Notes: a model not told the origin generated them from the sequence alone. A stretch of 30,622 nucleotides of DNA from an uncultured Lachnospiraceae bacterium (GCA_910584945.1 CAJUDY010000044.1:1-30622), one strand, 5' to 3'. Shown: positions 23,855 to 30,622, counted from the stretch's first letter. Numbers and translations are program-made.

Positions 23855-23883
23855 ATTATAGACACGAAATCTGTTTTTGTCAA
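23855..23883 (-). promoter_or_regulatory. Consensus promoter of the DUF6465-like gene
   Basis: On the minus strand perfect TTGACA (23883-23878), a 17-base spacer and perfect TATAAT (23860-23855), 70 bases before the start codon. It lies between the bactofilin stop (23940) and this gene; no clear terminator separates them. Confidence 0.9.
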
Positions 23884-23939
23884 GATTGATGTGAGTTAAG
23901 GAAAAAACAGCAACAAGAAGACGTAGTAAATGGCAGAGA

Positions 23940-24386
23940 TTATTTTTCTTCTTCGTTGTTTTCGGAGCATTTGATCTCCGGAATACCGGCGGTACTTTCC
24001 GATGCGGGCGGAAGCACCGGGCCGGAAGAAGTCATGCTGCATCTGCCGTCAAAGTATGCGTTCTCGTCGATGACCAGAGATTTGGCGGAGATATTTCCGG
24101 TCAGCCGTCCGGTGGGGTAGAGTTCCAACTTGCCCCGGGCATAGATGTCGCCTTCTACTTTTCCGGAGATGATCACATTCTGAGCCACGATATTGCCTTT
24201 GATGGCGCCGTCCGGTCCAAGGATCAGGTTCTGTTCGCAGTTGCAGTTTCCATTGATGGTGCCGTCCACCCGGGTGGTCTCCGGGGTATTTAAATTGCCG
24301 TCAAAGATGGCGCCCGGACCGATGATGGAACTGATTTTTGTGGGGGTCTCTGCCGTCGGGGCAGATGCTTTTGGTTTTCCTAACAT
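23940..24386 (-). CDS. Bactofilin (polymer-forming cytoskeletal protein)
   Basis: A 148-residue bactofilin. The central part (about 15-115) is a right-handed beta-helix of short repeats: ISSIIGPGAIFDGNL, VDGTINGNCNCEQNLILGP, IKGNIVAQNVIISGKVEGDI and RLTGNISAKSLVIDENAYF. Termini are flexible (Pro/Thr-rich start, Glu-rich end). Bactofilins form nucleotide-free filaments on the inner face of the membrane and often organise cell-wall enzymes. The membrane-anchored M23-like gene 51 bases upstream on the same strand is the expected partner type. GGAGGAG precedes the ATG. Confidence 0.92.
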   Translation of the reverse strand: MLGKPKASAPTAETPTKISSIIGPGAIFDGNLNTPETTRVDGTINGNCNCEQNLILGPDGAIKGNIVAQNVIISGKVEGDIYARGKLELYPTGRLTGNISAKSLVIDENAYFDGRCSMTSSGPVLPPASESTAGIPEIKCSENNEEEK

Positions 24387-24414
24387 AGTATTCTCCTCCT
24401 CATTAACCTTTCGC

Positions 24415-24441
24415 GTAACTGTTCCGTACCTTCCCAGTTAC
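24415..24441 (+). repeat. 27-bp palindromic repeat unit, second copy
   Basis: GTAACTGTTCCGTACC followed by TTCCCAGTTAC matches the unit at 6527-6553 (opposite orientation) at 25 of 27 bases. It contains the stop codon of the M23-like gene, so the repeat forms the end of that coding region. Confidence 0.75.
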
Positions 24442-25208
24442 CCTTTCGCATCGATGACCGAGAGAGGATCTACCGGGCCTTCTGCATTCAGAACCTGGTA
24501 ATCCATCTGCGTGTCATCTGCGGTAATCGTAAGTAATAGATCTCCGGCCTTTACCTGTGCGCCTTCCTCTACTTCCACGCTGGCCTCCTGATGGCACAGA
24601 TAACGGGTTTTAAAGCCGCTCTCGTGCTCGATCTCGATGATATGATGATAGATATCGTCGGAAGCGACAGCCACGACCGTGCCGTCTCCGGCAGCCACGA
24701 TGGTGCTGTCGGTGTAGGTGGTGATGGTAAGGTAAGGCTGTTCCTCCGAGTAGGAAGAAGACAGGACGCTGGCGCCGGAAGAGGGGTAGCGGCTCGGATA
24801 GGTGGAGTCCGATTCCGGTTCCGCCTCTTCCTCCGCGGCAGCTTCTGCGGCTGCCATGGCCTCCGCAGCCGCTCTGGCCTCTTGCGCATATTGTTCACTT
24901 TCCCGTTTCAGGGCTTCATTTTCTTCCGTAAGTGTCTGTTGTTCTTCTTTCAGCGAGGTGTTTTCTGCCGTCAGGGTCGTGACAAGCTGTTCCTGCTCGG
25001 AAAGTCTTGTGCGCAGTTCCGTCTGTACCTTGTGGGCAGTGGAGTACGTATATGCAAGCAATCCGGCGACCGTACAGGTAAGAAGCAGGATGACAAGCAG
25101 CAGGCGGATGGCCACGGTGGACAGCTGGAACTGCCTGCTGGTACGGCCCGTATTGGATATCAGGAGTATGGAATAGGATTCCCTGCGTTTATGCCTTTGA
25201 TTGTTCAT
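24438..25208 (-). CDS. Membrane-anchored coiled-coil protein with degenerate M23 (LytM) domain
   Basis: A 256-residue protein with a basic cytoplasmic N-terminus and one membrane helix (about 33-54, LLLVILLLTCTVAGLLAYTY). A coiled coil (about 60-130, rich in Glu/Gln/Ala) and a low-complexity Pro/Ser linker follow. The C-terminal LytM-like domain (about 160-250) has IVAAGDGTVVAVASDDIYHH, KTRYLCHQEASVEVEEGAQV, and GPVDPLSVI. The zinc ligands of active M23 enzymes (HxxxD and HxH) are not present, so it is probably a non-catalytic activator or scaffold. It has its own promoter and is followed by bactofilin, matching the known bactofilin-M23 partnership. Confidence 0.85.
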   Translation of the reverse strand: MNNQRHKRRESYSILLISNTGRTSRQFQLSTVAIRLLLVILLLTCTVAGLLAYTYSTAHKVQTELRTRLSEQEQLVTTLTAENTSLKEEQQTLTEENEALKRESEQYAQEARAAAEAMAAAEAAAEEEAEPESDSTYPSRYPSSGASVLSSSYSEEQPYLTITTYTDSTIVAAGDGTVVAVASDDIYHHIIEIEHESGFKTRYLCHQEASVEVEEGAQVKAGDLLLTITADDTQMDYQVLNAEGPVDPLSVIDAKG

Positions 25209-25229
25209 AACAAAAACCTCCTGTTTTTC

Positions 25230-25258
25230 ATCATATCATAAAATTCTCATTCCGTCAA
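25230..25258 (-). promoter_or_regulatory. Promoter of the M23-like/bactofilin pair
   Basis: On the minus strand TTGACG (25258-25253), a 17-base spacer and TATGAT (25235-25230), followed by AACAGGAGG and the start codon at 25208. The 5' UTR is very short. Confidence 0.8.
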
Positions 25259-25298
25259 AAAACAAAAAGATGCCGGCGTATGCATGACCGGCATCTTT
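25257..25298 (-). terminator. Intrinsic terminator after the S1-domain gene
   Basis: An 11-bp perfect stem, AAAGATGCCGG/CCGGCATCTTT (25266-25276 with 25288-25298), is followed on the minus strand by TTTGTTTTTT. It lies 12 bases after the S1-domain stop and adjoins the next promoter. Confidence 0.9.
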
Positions 25299-25310
25299 CA
25301 TAAAGCGAAA

Positions 25311-26093
25311 TCAAAGCTTCAGGTTCGCAAGAAGGGAACCGAGGTTTGTGGAGATGCTTTCGCTCTTGGGAAGCTTGTAGTCGCGGCCGGAGGGTTCTTC
25401 GTCCTGGGGCCGTTCGATCAGGGCTTTCATGCTGAGAGAGAGCTTGCCGTCTTTGATAGCGATGACTTTTACTTTGACAGTCTCCCCTTCCTTTAAGACC
25501 TTGGCAGGTGTGGTTACGCGCTTGTCAGAGATCTGGGATACGTGGACCAGTCCGGACAGACCGTTGTCCAGGCGGACAAAAGCGCCGTAGTCTTTGAGGG
25601 TCTCCACAACGCCTTCCATGACGTCCCCTACCTGAGTCTGTTCCATGGCAGATTCCCGTTTTTTCGCCGCTTCTTCTCTGGCTGCCTCTCTGAGCAGCTC
25701 TCTGGCAGAAAGAACCAGACGCTTTTTCTTCGGGTCTGCAGTGATGACGCGGACTTTGATCTTCTTGTGCAGCCATTCGTTCAGGTCTTCTACGTGCTCC
25801 AGGGAAAGCCGGGATGCGGGGATAAAGCCGCGGATTCCTTCCACATACGCGATGACGCCTGCGTTCACGACTCCGCCGACTTTCACGGTCAGAACGGTTT
25901 TCTCGTTCATATATTCTGTCAGGGCTGCCCATACAGGGTCCATCTCTTCGGCCTCCTGAGCGGTCTCCTGCGCAGCTTCCAAAGATGCTTCCAGTTCCTC
26001 AGACAGATCGGCCATCGTCATATTCTCTTCCGTATGCTCCTCTGTTTTTTCTTCTACTTTTTCTTCCATCATTTCTTCCATTTTTTCTTCCAT
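25311..26093 (-). CDS. S1 RNA-binding domain protein (two S1 repeats)
   Basis: A 260-residue RNA-binding protein. The first ~55 residues are strongly acidic and repetitive (EEKMEEMMEEKVEEKTEEH). S1 domain 1 (about 62-132) includes LTVKVGGVVNAGVIAYVEGI and RGFIPASRLS. S1 domain 2 (about 158-225) includes GDVMEGVVETLKDYGAFVRL and GLSGLVHVSQISDKRV. The short C-terminus holds LPKSESISTNLGSLLANLKL. It resembles ribosomal protein S1-like proteins of Firmicutes, which are shorter than six-domain E. coli S1. Likely role: RNA binding in translation or stability. ATG 26093 is chosen after GAGGAG; a start at 26201 would cross the promoter. Confidence 0.88.
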   Translation of the reverse strand: MEEKMEEMMEEKVEEKTEEHTEENMTMADLSEELEASLEAAQETAQEAEEMDPVWAALTEYMNEKTVLTVKVGGVVNAGVIAYVEGIRGFIPASRLSLEHVEDLNEWLHKKIKVRVITADPKKKRLVLSARELLREAAREEAAKKRESAMEQTQVGDVMEGVVETLKDYGAFVRLDNGLSGLVHVSQISDKRVTTPAKVLKEGETVKVKVIAIKDGKLSLSMKALIERPQDEEPSGRDYKLPKSESISTNLGSLLANLKL

Positions 26094-26133
26094 GTTAAAA
26101 ATCTCCTCGTATATAAATTTTGCCGCTGTCCCT

Positions 26134-26162
26134 ATTATAGGGGGAAATGCAGAGAAAAGCAA
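26134..26162 (-). promoter_or_regulatory. Promoter of the S1-domain gene
   Basis: On the minus strand TTGCTT (26162-26157), a 17-base spacer and perfect TATAAT (26139-26134), 41 bases before the start codon. Confidence 0.8.
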
Positions 26163-26198
26163 ATAGATTTTGCATTCTGCGGACTTTTTGTTACGTTT

Positions 26199-26255
26199 CA
26201 TATTTGTGCTGTCCGGACGCCCGATGAGGGCAGATCATCCTTCCAGCCCCCGCTT
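26199..26255 (+). repeat. 57-bp dispersed repeat, copy B
   Basis: This copy matches 22358-22414 (minus strand), ungapped, about 47/57 identical. It sits between the murD stop and the S1-gene promoter, pointing against the direction of both genes, and its last two bases overlap the murD stop codon. Confidence 0.7.
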
Positions 26256-27600
26256 AGTCAGAATTTTTCAGGACCAGATCGTGGAACACGTCGCCCCGCT
26301 CTTCAAAATTTTTGAAGATGCCGTAGCTGGCGGCGGCCGGGGAGAGGACGCAGGCCATGCCGGGGGCGGTAAGCGCCCGGGCGGCGTCCACGGCTTCTTT
26401 CAGGGAATCCACCAGAAGCAGGCGTTCTTTTCTGTGGAAATCCGGGTAGCGCTCCGTGATCTCCCGGTAGATGCGTCGTCCTGTGGCTGCCATGAGGATG
26501 ATGTGAGGGACCGGGTCCGTGGACAAATAGGTGATCAGATCATCGTATTCGATACCCCGGTCCATGCCGCCGATTATTACCGATCCCACGTCCGGGATGC
26601 TTTTTAAAGCCTGGATCGTGGTGTCGCCGATGGTGGAGATGGAATCGTCATAGTAGCGTACCCCATCCTGCTCTCCAATGAAGCTTAGGCGGTGAGGGAG
26701 AGGCTCGTAGGTCCGAAGCCCGGAATCAAAATCTTCATCGGACAGACCCAGCATCTGGCAGATGGCGTAGTCAAAGGCGATGTCGATGTGGTTGTGATGC
26801 CCGAGCAGATGGATCTCTTTTGCCGGAATCTTGAATTCTCCTTGTTCAAAGCGGATACGGGTGCCGCTCAGCAGGACGTCCGCTGTGGAAAAACGGTCGG
26901 ATACCGTATAGATCTGGGCGCGGCAGTAGTTTTTTGAGGGCATGGAGGACAGGTCGCATAACAGCAGATCCTCCTCCTCCTGGTGCAGATAGATCTGCTG
27001 TTTGGCATGGATATAGTTCTTCATGGTTCCGTAGTGATCCAGGTGTTCTTCATGGATATTCAAAAGCACCGCCACATGGGGAGAGACATGGATGTACTCC
27101 AGTTGATGGCAGGAGAGCTCGCAGACGATCAGGGTCTCATCGTGGATTTCTTCCAGAATATCGAAGGCGGGGATGCCGATGTTGCCGGCCAGGACGGCGT
27201 CCCGGCCGCATTCCTTCAGGATATGGTAGAGCAGGGTGGTGACGGTGCTCTTTCCCTTGGTTCCGGTGATGCCGATGATCTGCCGCCGGTAAGCCAGGAA
27301 GAAGACTTCCATCTGAGAGGTGAACCGGCAACGGTATTCGGACGGGTCTTTCGGAAGGACGATGCCAGGGCTTTTGAAGATCAGGTCATAGTCGTTCAGA
27401 GCGTCCATATAGGAGGGGCCGGACAGCATTTCGATGGAAGGGTCGCTTACGGCGGAAGAGAGATCCGCCTGGTCGGCGATGGCGAGAGAAGCGTAAGCCC
27501 CCGCCTGCAGGATGCGCTTTAAGGTCGAGCGGCCTTCCCGCCCAAAGCCCAGGATCAGGACCCGTTGGTCAGTGATCATATTTCTTAAGATGTCTAACAA
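26254..27600 (-). CDS. murD: MurD-family ligase (likely MurD2, UDP-MurNAc-L-Ala--L-Glu ligase)
   Basis: A 448-residue Mur ligase that adds glutamate to UDP-MurNAc-L-Ala in peptidoglycan precursor synthesis. Domain 1 has VLILGFGREGRST (14-26). The ATP loop is GITGTKGKSTV (110-120). Later come ELSCHQLEYI, LNIHEEHLDHYG, and HRLSFIGEQDGVRYYDDSIS in the C-terminal domain. The start is TTG at 27600 because GGAGGG lies nine bases upstream; the next ATG (27579) lacks a ribosome site. It overlaps the upstream murL gene by seven bases. In the characterised Xanthomonas system a murL neighbour goes with MurD2, which uses L-Glu instead of D-Glu; I infer that here from context, not from sequence. Confidence 0.85.
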   Translation of the reverse strand: MLDILRNMITDQRVLILGFGREGRSTLKRILQAGAYASLAIADQADLSSAVSDPSIEMLSGPSYMDALNDYDLIFKSPGIVLPKDPSEYRCRFTSQMEVFFLAYRRQIIGITGTKGKSTVTTLLYHILKECGRDAVLAGNIGIPAFDILEEIHDETLIVCELSCHQLEYIHVSPHVAVLLNIHEEHLDHYGTMKNYIHAKQQIYLHQEEEDLLLCDLSSMPSKNYCRAQIYTVSDRFSTADVLLSGTRIRFEQGEFKIPAKEIHLLGHHNHIDIAFDYAICQMLGLSDEDFDSGLRTYEPLPHRLSFIGEQDGVRYYDDSISTIGDTTIQALKSIPDVGSVIIGGMDRGIEYDDLITYLSTDPVPHIILMAATGRRIYREITERYPDFHRKERLLLVDSLKEAVDAARALTAPGMACVLSPAAASYGIFKNFEERGDVFHDLVLKNSD

Positions 27601-28979
27601 GGCAGTTTCCCTCCATAGCAGGCTTCGGTCAGAAGGGCAAGAAAACTCTCCGGCAGAAGATGTGCGGGGTCATAATAACGGTCATAGCTGTGCCTCTTTG
27701 GGAAAGCATCGGCATAGATTGGCTGCTTCCGATACCAGGCAAAGAGGACGGGAAGCGGTGCTTCTTCCTGCTCCATGCGCTCGATGGCGAGACAGACGGC
27801 GGCATTTACTTCGTCCCGGCTGCCTACGCACTCGAAAGGCTTTTCACTTTGGACGCCGACGAGCTTTTCAAAGTCCTCCTGCATGGAAGGATCATTGCTC
27901 AGATCCCGTCCAAAGATTTCCACAAGCCTCTTATGGCTCAAGAACGGAGAGAGGATCAGGAAGACGAACAGACACTTGGGGCAGTGTCCGCACCAGAGAT
28001 CCTGCTTGCTGCCCACGTTGCAGCTTCGGAATACTTCATGATAAGCGGGAATTCCGGCAAAATACTTCGCGATCTGGAATTCCGACAGGGGACGCAGCAT
28101 GCTGAAATAATGAATGCCGCTGCCGATGTACGTTTTTTCATACCGGTGAAAATCCGACTCGAACTTAAAGCTTTTGGAGTACTGGTGGTTGACCGTGCTT
28201 CCGGCCACGGTGCTTTCGTTGGCGCTGGACTCGTTGGACAGGGCGATATAGGGAAGGTCCCACAGGTAGGCTGTGATCAGGGAGGAGAAGGCCACGAGGG
28301 CGGAAAATGGCGTGTGCCCGTTCAGATAACTTTCCTTGTTGAGCGAGAGCATCCGCGCATCCAGAGTTCTTTTGGCGTGGATGCTGTCTTCCATGGACAG
28401 TCCCGCGGCTTCGACGGTCTTCAAGGTGGCGCCTCTTGGATTGATGATATAGGTTTTTAAGGGCTGGCCGCTCTTTTTCAGAAGTTCAATCGTACAGGCG
28501 GAATCTTTGCCGCCGCCGATGGGGATCAGCAGGCCTTCTTCTGCCGTCACGGGCAGATCTTCCCCTTTTATTTCTTCCGCGTCCGAAGTAAGCTCCATAA
28601 AGTCATCCGGATCTGCGGATATGCGGTTGGTATAGAAGAATTCTCCCAGACCCAGATAATAAAGTTCCTTCCACCAGGCGATCTGCTCCCGGGTCAGAGA
28701 TCCCGCGGATACGACGACCTTCGGCGGGCAGGCGATCTTCCAGTAGCTGATAAGCTCCACCATGCCAAGCCCGAAGATCATGGATCGGAGCGTGCGGCTG
28801 TCGCATCGCTCTTTTGGGAAAGAAGGGTCCCTGGGAAACTGCCAGGTCGGTTCGAAGACCGAAAGGCCGGGGATTTCAAAGTGGTAAGTGACTGCCAGAT
28901 GAGTTCCGCAGTCCTGTATTTCGTAGTCTTTGTAGAGAAAGACAGGGTATGCCTTTCGACAGGATTCGTAAGTTTTCAT
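27594..28979 (-). CDS. murL: MurL-like UDP-MurNAc-L-Ala-L-Glu epimerase
   Basis: A 461-residue protein matching the MurL family, which converts the terminal L-Glu of UDP-MurNAc-L-Ala-L-Glu to D-Glu using ATP. Recognisable features: N-terminal domain with TYHFEIPG; the PP-loop-like ATP motif IPIGGGKDSACT (152-163); SNESSANESTV (248-258); STVNHQYSKSFKFESD (261-276); YFSMLRPLSEFQIAKYFAGI (291-310). The cysteine cluster is SCN plus WCGHCPKC, with Cys320, 330, 333 and 336, likely for metal. AAAGGAG precedes the ATG. The overlapping downstream gene is a Mur ligase, exactly the partner expected. I did not see glutamate racemase in the window. Confidence 0.85.
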   Translation of the reverse strand: MKTYESCRKAYPVFLYKDYEIQDCGTHLAVTYHFEIPGLSVFEPTWQFPRDPSFPKERCDSRTLRSMIFGLGMVELISYWKIACPPKVVVSAGSLTREQIAWWKELYYLGLGEFFYTNRISADPDDFMELTSDAEEIKGEDLPVTAEEGLLIPIGGGKDSACTIELLKKSGQPLKTYIINPRGATLKTVEAAGLSMEDSIHAKRTLDARMLSLNKESYLNGHTPFSALVAFSSLITAYLWDLPYIALSNESSANESTVAGSTVNHQYSKSFKFESDFHRYEKTYIGSGIHYFSMLRPLSEFQIAKYFAGIPAYHEVFRSCNVGSKQDLWCGHCPKCLFVFLILSPFLSHKRLVEIFGRDLSNDPSMQEDFEKLVGVQSEKPFECVGSRDEVNAAVCLAIERMEQEEAPLPVLFAWYRKQPIYADAFPKRHSYDRYYDPAHLLPESFLALLTEACYGGKLPC

Positions 28980-29063
28980 AAGGTAAATACTCCTTTGGAG
29001 GCAGATTGATCAGCATCTATTCTAACATAGGAGGGGAAAAATGGAAAGGGGGCGGAAAGGAAA

Positions 29064-29089
29064 ACAGGACGGCAAAAAGCGCGTCCTGT
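29064..29089 (-). terminator. Terminator after the sortase gene
   Basis: An 8-bp perfect stem, ACAGGACG with CGTCCTGT (29064-29071/29082-29089), is followed on the minus strand by TTTTCCTTT. It lies 10 bases beyond the sortase stop and about 85 bases before the murL start. The rest of 28980-29063 is AT-rich with a possible TAGAAT -10 box for murL. Confidence 0.75.
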
Positions 29090-29099
29090 CTTACAAAAA

Positions 29100-29990
29100 T
29101 CAGTAGATTTTTTTTGCGTGCACCACAAAGCGGTTCCGGCCCTGGTTGGTACAGGTAGAAAGGGTGATGACCTGATCCTCGGTACCGACGTCTACTCCCG
29201 TGTCAAAATGAGAGGAGTTCTTAAGATGATTAAGGAAGGCCTGATAGGTTTCCTCGGATACATTCTTCTCGTAGCCGATGGTGTAGCACTGGTCGGCAAT
29301 GTCCGCCTGATAGCAGGAGAAGATCTGATAACAGTGGGAATTGTCCGCCAGGTCGATGTAGATGTAAGGGTGGGCCTGCCAGTAGTTCTTGGTGTTGTAG
29401 TTCTTCAGGATAGCGAACATGGAGCCGTCTTTCATGTTATGGCCGTAAATGATCGTATGCAGATCCGTGAAGTCTGGGCTGTTGAGCGCCTCCACGAAGA
29501 TGCTTCCCACATGATTCTTCTCATTGCGGAAGGTGTGGGTGAGATAGTAGTCGTCATTGTCCGTATGTACCATGGGATAGCTGATGACCGTATCCGGAAT
29601 CTCGATCCAGCCGACGGCCTCGGAGTTGATCTCCTTAAGGGAAGGCAGGTCAATTCGGGTCATGGGGACGAGAGCGGAGTCGGTCTCCTCTTCGGACTCC
29701 CCACCTCCGGAGCCCACGACGTCTTCCGGAAGTACCGGCTTGTCCAGCACATACTGCTGCAGTTCCTCGTATTCCTTGTCTCCGGAACGGTAGGTGAGGA
29801 AGATGGAAGCCAGCTTGTAGAGGCTGAACAGCAGAACGCAGACGAGAAGTCCGAGCACCAGGCCCTGGATCAGCCGACGCTTCTGACGTCTGCGCATGGC
29901 CTCCCTGGAGCGTCGTTTGCTACGGGAGGAGATGCGGTCGCCTTGTTTTGATGCAGAGTTCGTTCTGCGGGAATTGTTCTTTGTACTCAT
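29100..29990 (-). CDS. srtB: Class B sortase
   Basis: A 296-residue membrane-anchored cysteine transpeptidase that attaches surface proteins to peptidoglycan. A very basic N-terminus (1-40) precedes one membrane helix (about 41-60) in type II orientation, then a Ser/Glu-rich linker. The catalytic domain has VGWIEIPDTVISYPMVHTDN (126-145). The catalytic His184 is in IIYGHNMKDGSMF and Cys280 in ITLSTCTNQGRNRFVVHAK, with Arg285 or 287 completing the triad; GHNMKDG and the TLSTC form are typical of class B. AAAGGTGATC precedes the ATG. No sortase substrate or NPQTN-type signal is encoded in the window. Confidence 0.93.
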   Translation of the reverse strand: MSTKNNSRRTNSASKQGDRISSRSKRRSREAMRRRQKRRLIQGLVLGLLVCVLLFSLYKLASIFLTYRSGDKEYEELQQYVLDKPVLPEDVVGSGGGESEEETDSALVPMTRIDLPSLKEINSEAVGWIEIPDTVISYPMVHTDNDDYYLTHTFRNEKNHVGSIFVEALNSPDFTDLHTIIYGHNMKDGSMFAILKNYNTKNYWQAHPYIYIDLADNSHCYQIFSCYQADIADQCYTIGYEKNVSEETYQAFLNHLKNSSHFDTGVDVGTEDQVITLSTCTNQGRNRFVVHAKKIY

Positions 29991-30020
29991 AGTATGATCA
30001 CCTTTTCTGTTTTTATATTT

Positions 30021-30104
30021 TCAAATCTCATCCCTAGTCATCCCCGGCTTCCTTGCCTTTTCACGCAGCAGCTTCTCCAGCGCAAGGAATTCAAGTTTTT
30101 TCAT
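30021..30104 (-). CDS. Tiny ORF (27 codons) before sortase, doubtful
   Basis: MKKLEFLALEKLLREKARKP plus GMTRDEI, then TGA. The ATG overlaps the end of the shifted nucleotidyltransferase frame in a typical operon-junction fashion, with only a weak GGGATGGGG upstream. I do not recognise it; it may be the start of a lost partner gene of the nucleotidyltransferase or not coding at all. Otherwise 29991-30090 holds nothing. Confidence 0.25.
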   Translation of the reverse strand: MKKLEFLALEKLLREKARKPGMTRDEI

Positions 30105-30379
30105 AGATCATTACCCCATCCCTTTCGATTTTTTTTTTACTCATTGGAGACGCCGTCGTCAAGCTCTACAATATCAAATGAAAGGAGAGAGTGAACCTTT
30201 TCCTTTATATCCCAATAAAAGCCGTCGAGATCGCCGCCTCGGACGGCAAGGTCGATATCGCTTCTTTTGGTATGCGTACCTCTCGCGCGAGAACCGAAAA
30301 GTATGATATGTTCCATTTCATGTTTATGGGCAAATAATGTGATCTCTCTCAAAACTCTGTCAGGAATATTGTATTTTAT
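30091..30379 (-). pseudogene. MNT-type nucleotidyltransferase, frameshifted at a 10-A run
   Basis: The minus strand encodes a small nucleotidyltransferase domain: KYNIPDRVLREITLFAHKHE, then IILFGSRARGTHTKRSDIDL with the GSxAxG...DxD signature, and FDIVELDDGVSNE. A stop (TAA) then follows directly at a run of ten A (30129-30138). In another frame the family-typical end KKKIERDGVMIYEKT continues to TGA at 30091-30093. At the 5' end the family start would be near 30379, but the codon there is ATA; the first usable start is TTG at 30352 without a ribosome site. Such proteins are usually antitoxins of HEPN/MNT pairs; no HEPN gene is seen. Confidence 0.65.
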
Positions 30380-30467
30380 ATTTTTATTATATCATACTCG
30401 CCGTTTAATTGGAAGAATTTGTTGCGACGCGGTTCTTTCTCTTTTTCCGGATTTCTGCGGGGTTTTC

Positions 30468-30496
30468 TTGTATGCACTGAGAAAATCATATATAAT
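30468..30496 (+). promoter_or_regulatory. Promoter pointing out of the right edge
   Basis: TTGTAT (30468-30473), a 17-base spacer and perfect TATAAT (30491-30496). A second TATAAT (30607-30612, weak -35 TTCCGC) lies closer to an ATG at the very last three bases. Region 30380-30622 otherwise holds no convincing gene; it is probably the upstream region of a gene beyond the window. Confidence 0.5.
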
Positions 30497-30622
30497 AAGA
30501 GCAGGCATCGTGTGAGCAGCCGACTAGAAGGGAAAACCGTTTTGAGAAAAGGGTGATATAGGGATACGGCACGGAAATCAATTTTCCGCAAACAGAGTGA
30601 ATAGTGTATAATAAGTTTCATG

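Noticed and set aside
26170..26607. Plus-strand 145-residue frame opposite murD
   Set aside because: It is antisense to a clear Mur ligase gene and starts inside the S1-gene upstream region; only the repeat copy gives it similarity to anything.
30376..30621. 81-residue minus-strand frame at the right edge
   Set aside because: Basic, low-complexity translation with no ribosome site or family resemblance; plus-strand promoters occupy the same stretch.

Overview
The window looks like a chromosomal segment of a Firmicute in the class Clostridia, most likely family Lachnospiraceae. The evidence is strong AGGAGG-type ribosome binding sites, TTGACA/TATAAT promoters with 17-base spacers, TPP and ZTP riboswitches that act through intrinsic terminators, a class B sortase, a class II GalT, and two small proteins of families I associate with Lachnospiraceae (DUF6472-like and DUF6465-like). 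No rRNA, tRNA, CRISPR array, intact insertion sequence or prophage was seen.

Layout, left to right. (1) 1-3061: the 3' end of a type I restriction gene, hsdR, cut by the window edge. (2) 3199-5294: an MFS efflux transporter and a TetR repressor, with matching CATAC/GTATG inverted repeats in front of both. (3) 5368-9279: a thiamine thiazole-branch operon, thiS-thiF-thiG-thiH-thiE, under a TPP riboswitch, with a palindromic repeat element inserted between thiF and thiG. (4) 9303-10234: an ogt DNA-repair gene lying between two decayed fragments that resemble C-termini of AAA-ATPase/PD-(D/E)XK proteins. (5) 10262-14071: a probable five-gene operon holding a small Cys/Asp-rich protein, a fusion of a GT2 glycosyltransferase with a DNA-deoxyinosine glycosylase, a YbaK-type tRNA editing protein, an FMN alpha-hydroxy-acid oxidase-like enzyme and rubrerythrin. 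(6) 14085-19494 (minus): a ZTP riboswitch followed by purO-like IMP cyclohydrolase, a stand-alone AICAR transformylase and a large hybrid histidine kinase. (7) 19510-23445: galT and galK (minus) behind a long structured leader, divergent from an AraC-family regulator. (8) 23462-26162 (minus): a DUF6465-like protein, a bactofilin with a membrane-anchored degenerate M23 protein, and a two-domain S1 RNA-binding protein. (9) 26254-28979 (minus): an overlapping murL-murD pair, which points to the alternative L-Glu-first route for putting D-glutamate into peptidoglycan. (10) 29100-30622: sortase B, a frameshifted nucleotidyltransferase remnant, and promoters pointing out of the right edge.

How the genes work together. 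Three metabolic units carry their own sensors: TPP for thiazole synthesis, ZTP for the last two steps to IMP, and probably the AraC regulator for galactose use. The right third is rich in cell-envelope functions (MurL/MurD, bactofilin, M23-like protein, sortase B). The most notable items are the MurL-MurD pair, the glycosyltransferase/DNA glycosylase fusion, the split PurH function under a ZTP switch, and three families of short intergenic repeats: a 27-bp palindrome, a 57-bp element and a GCGGAAC-type block.
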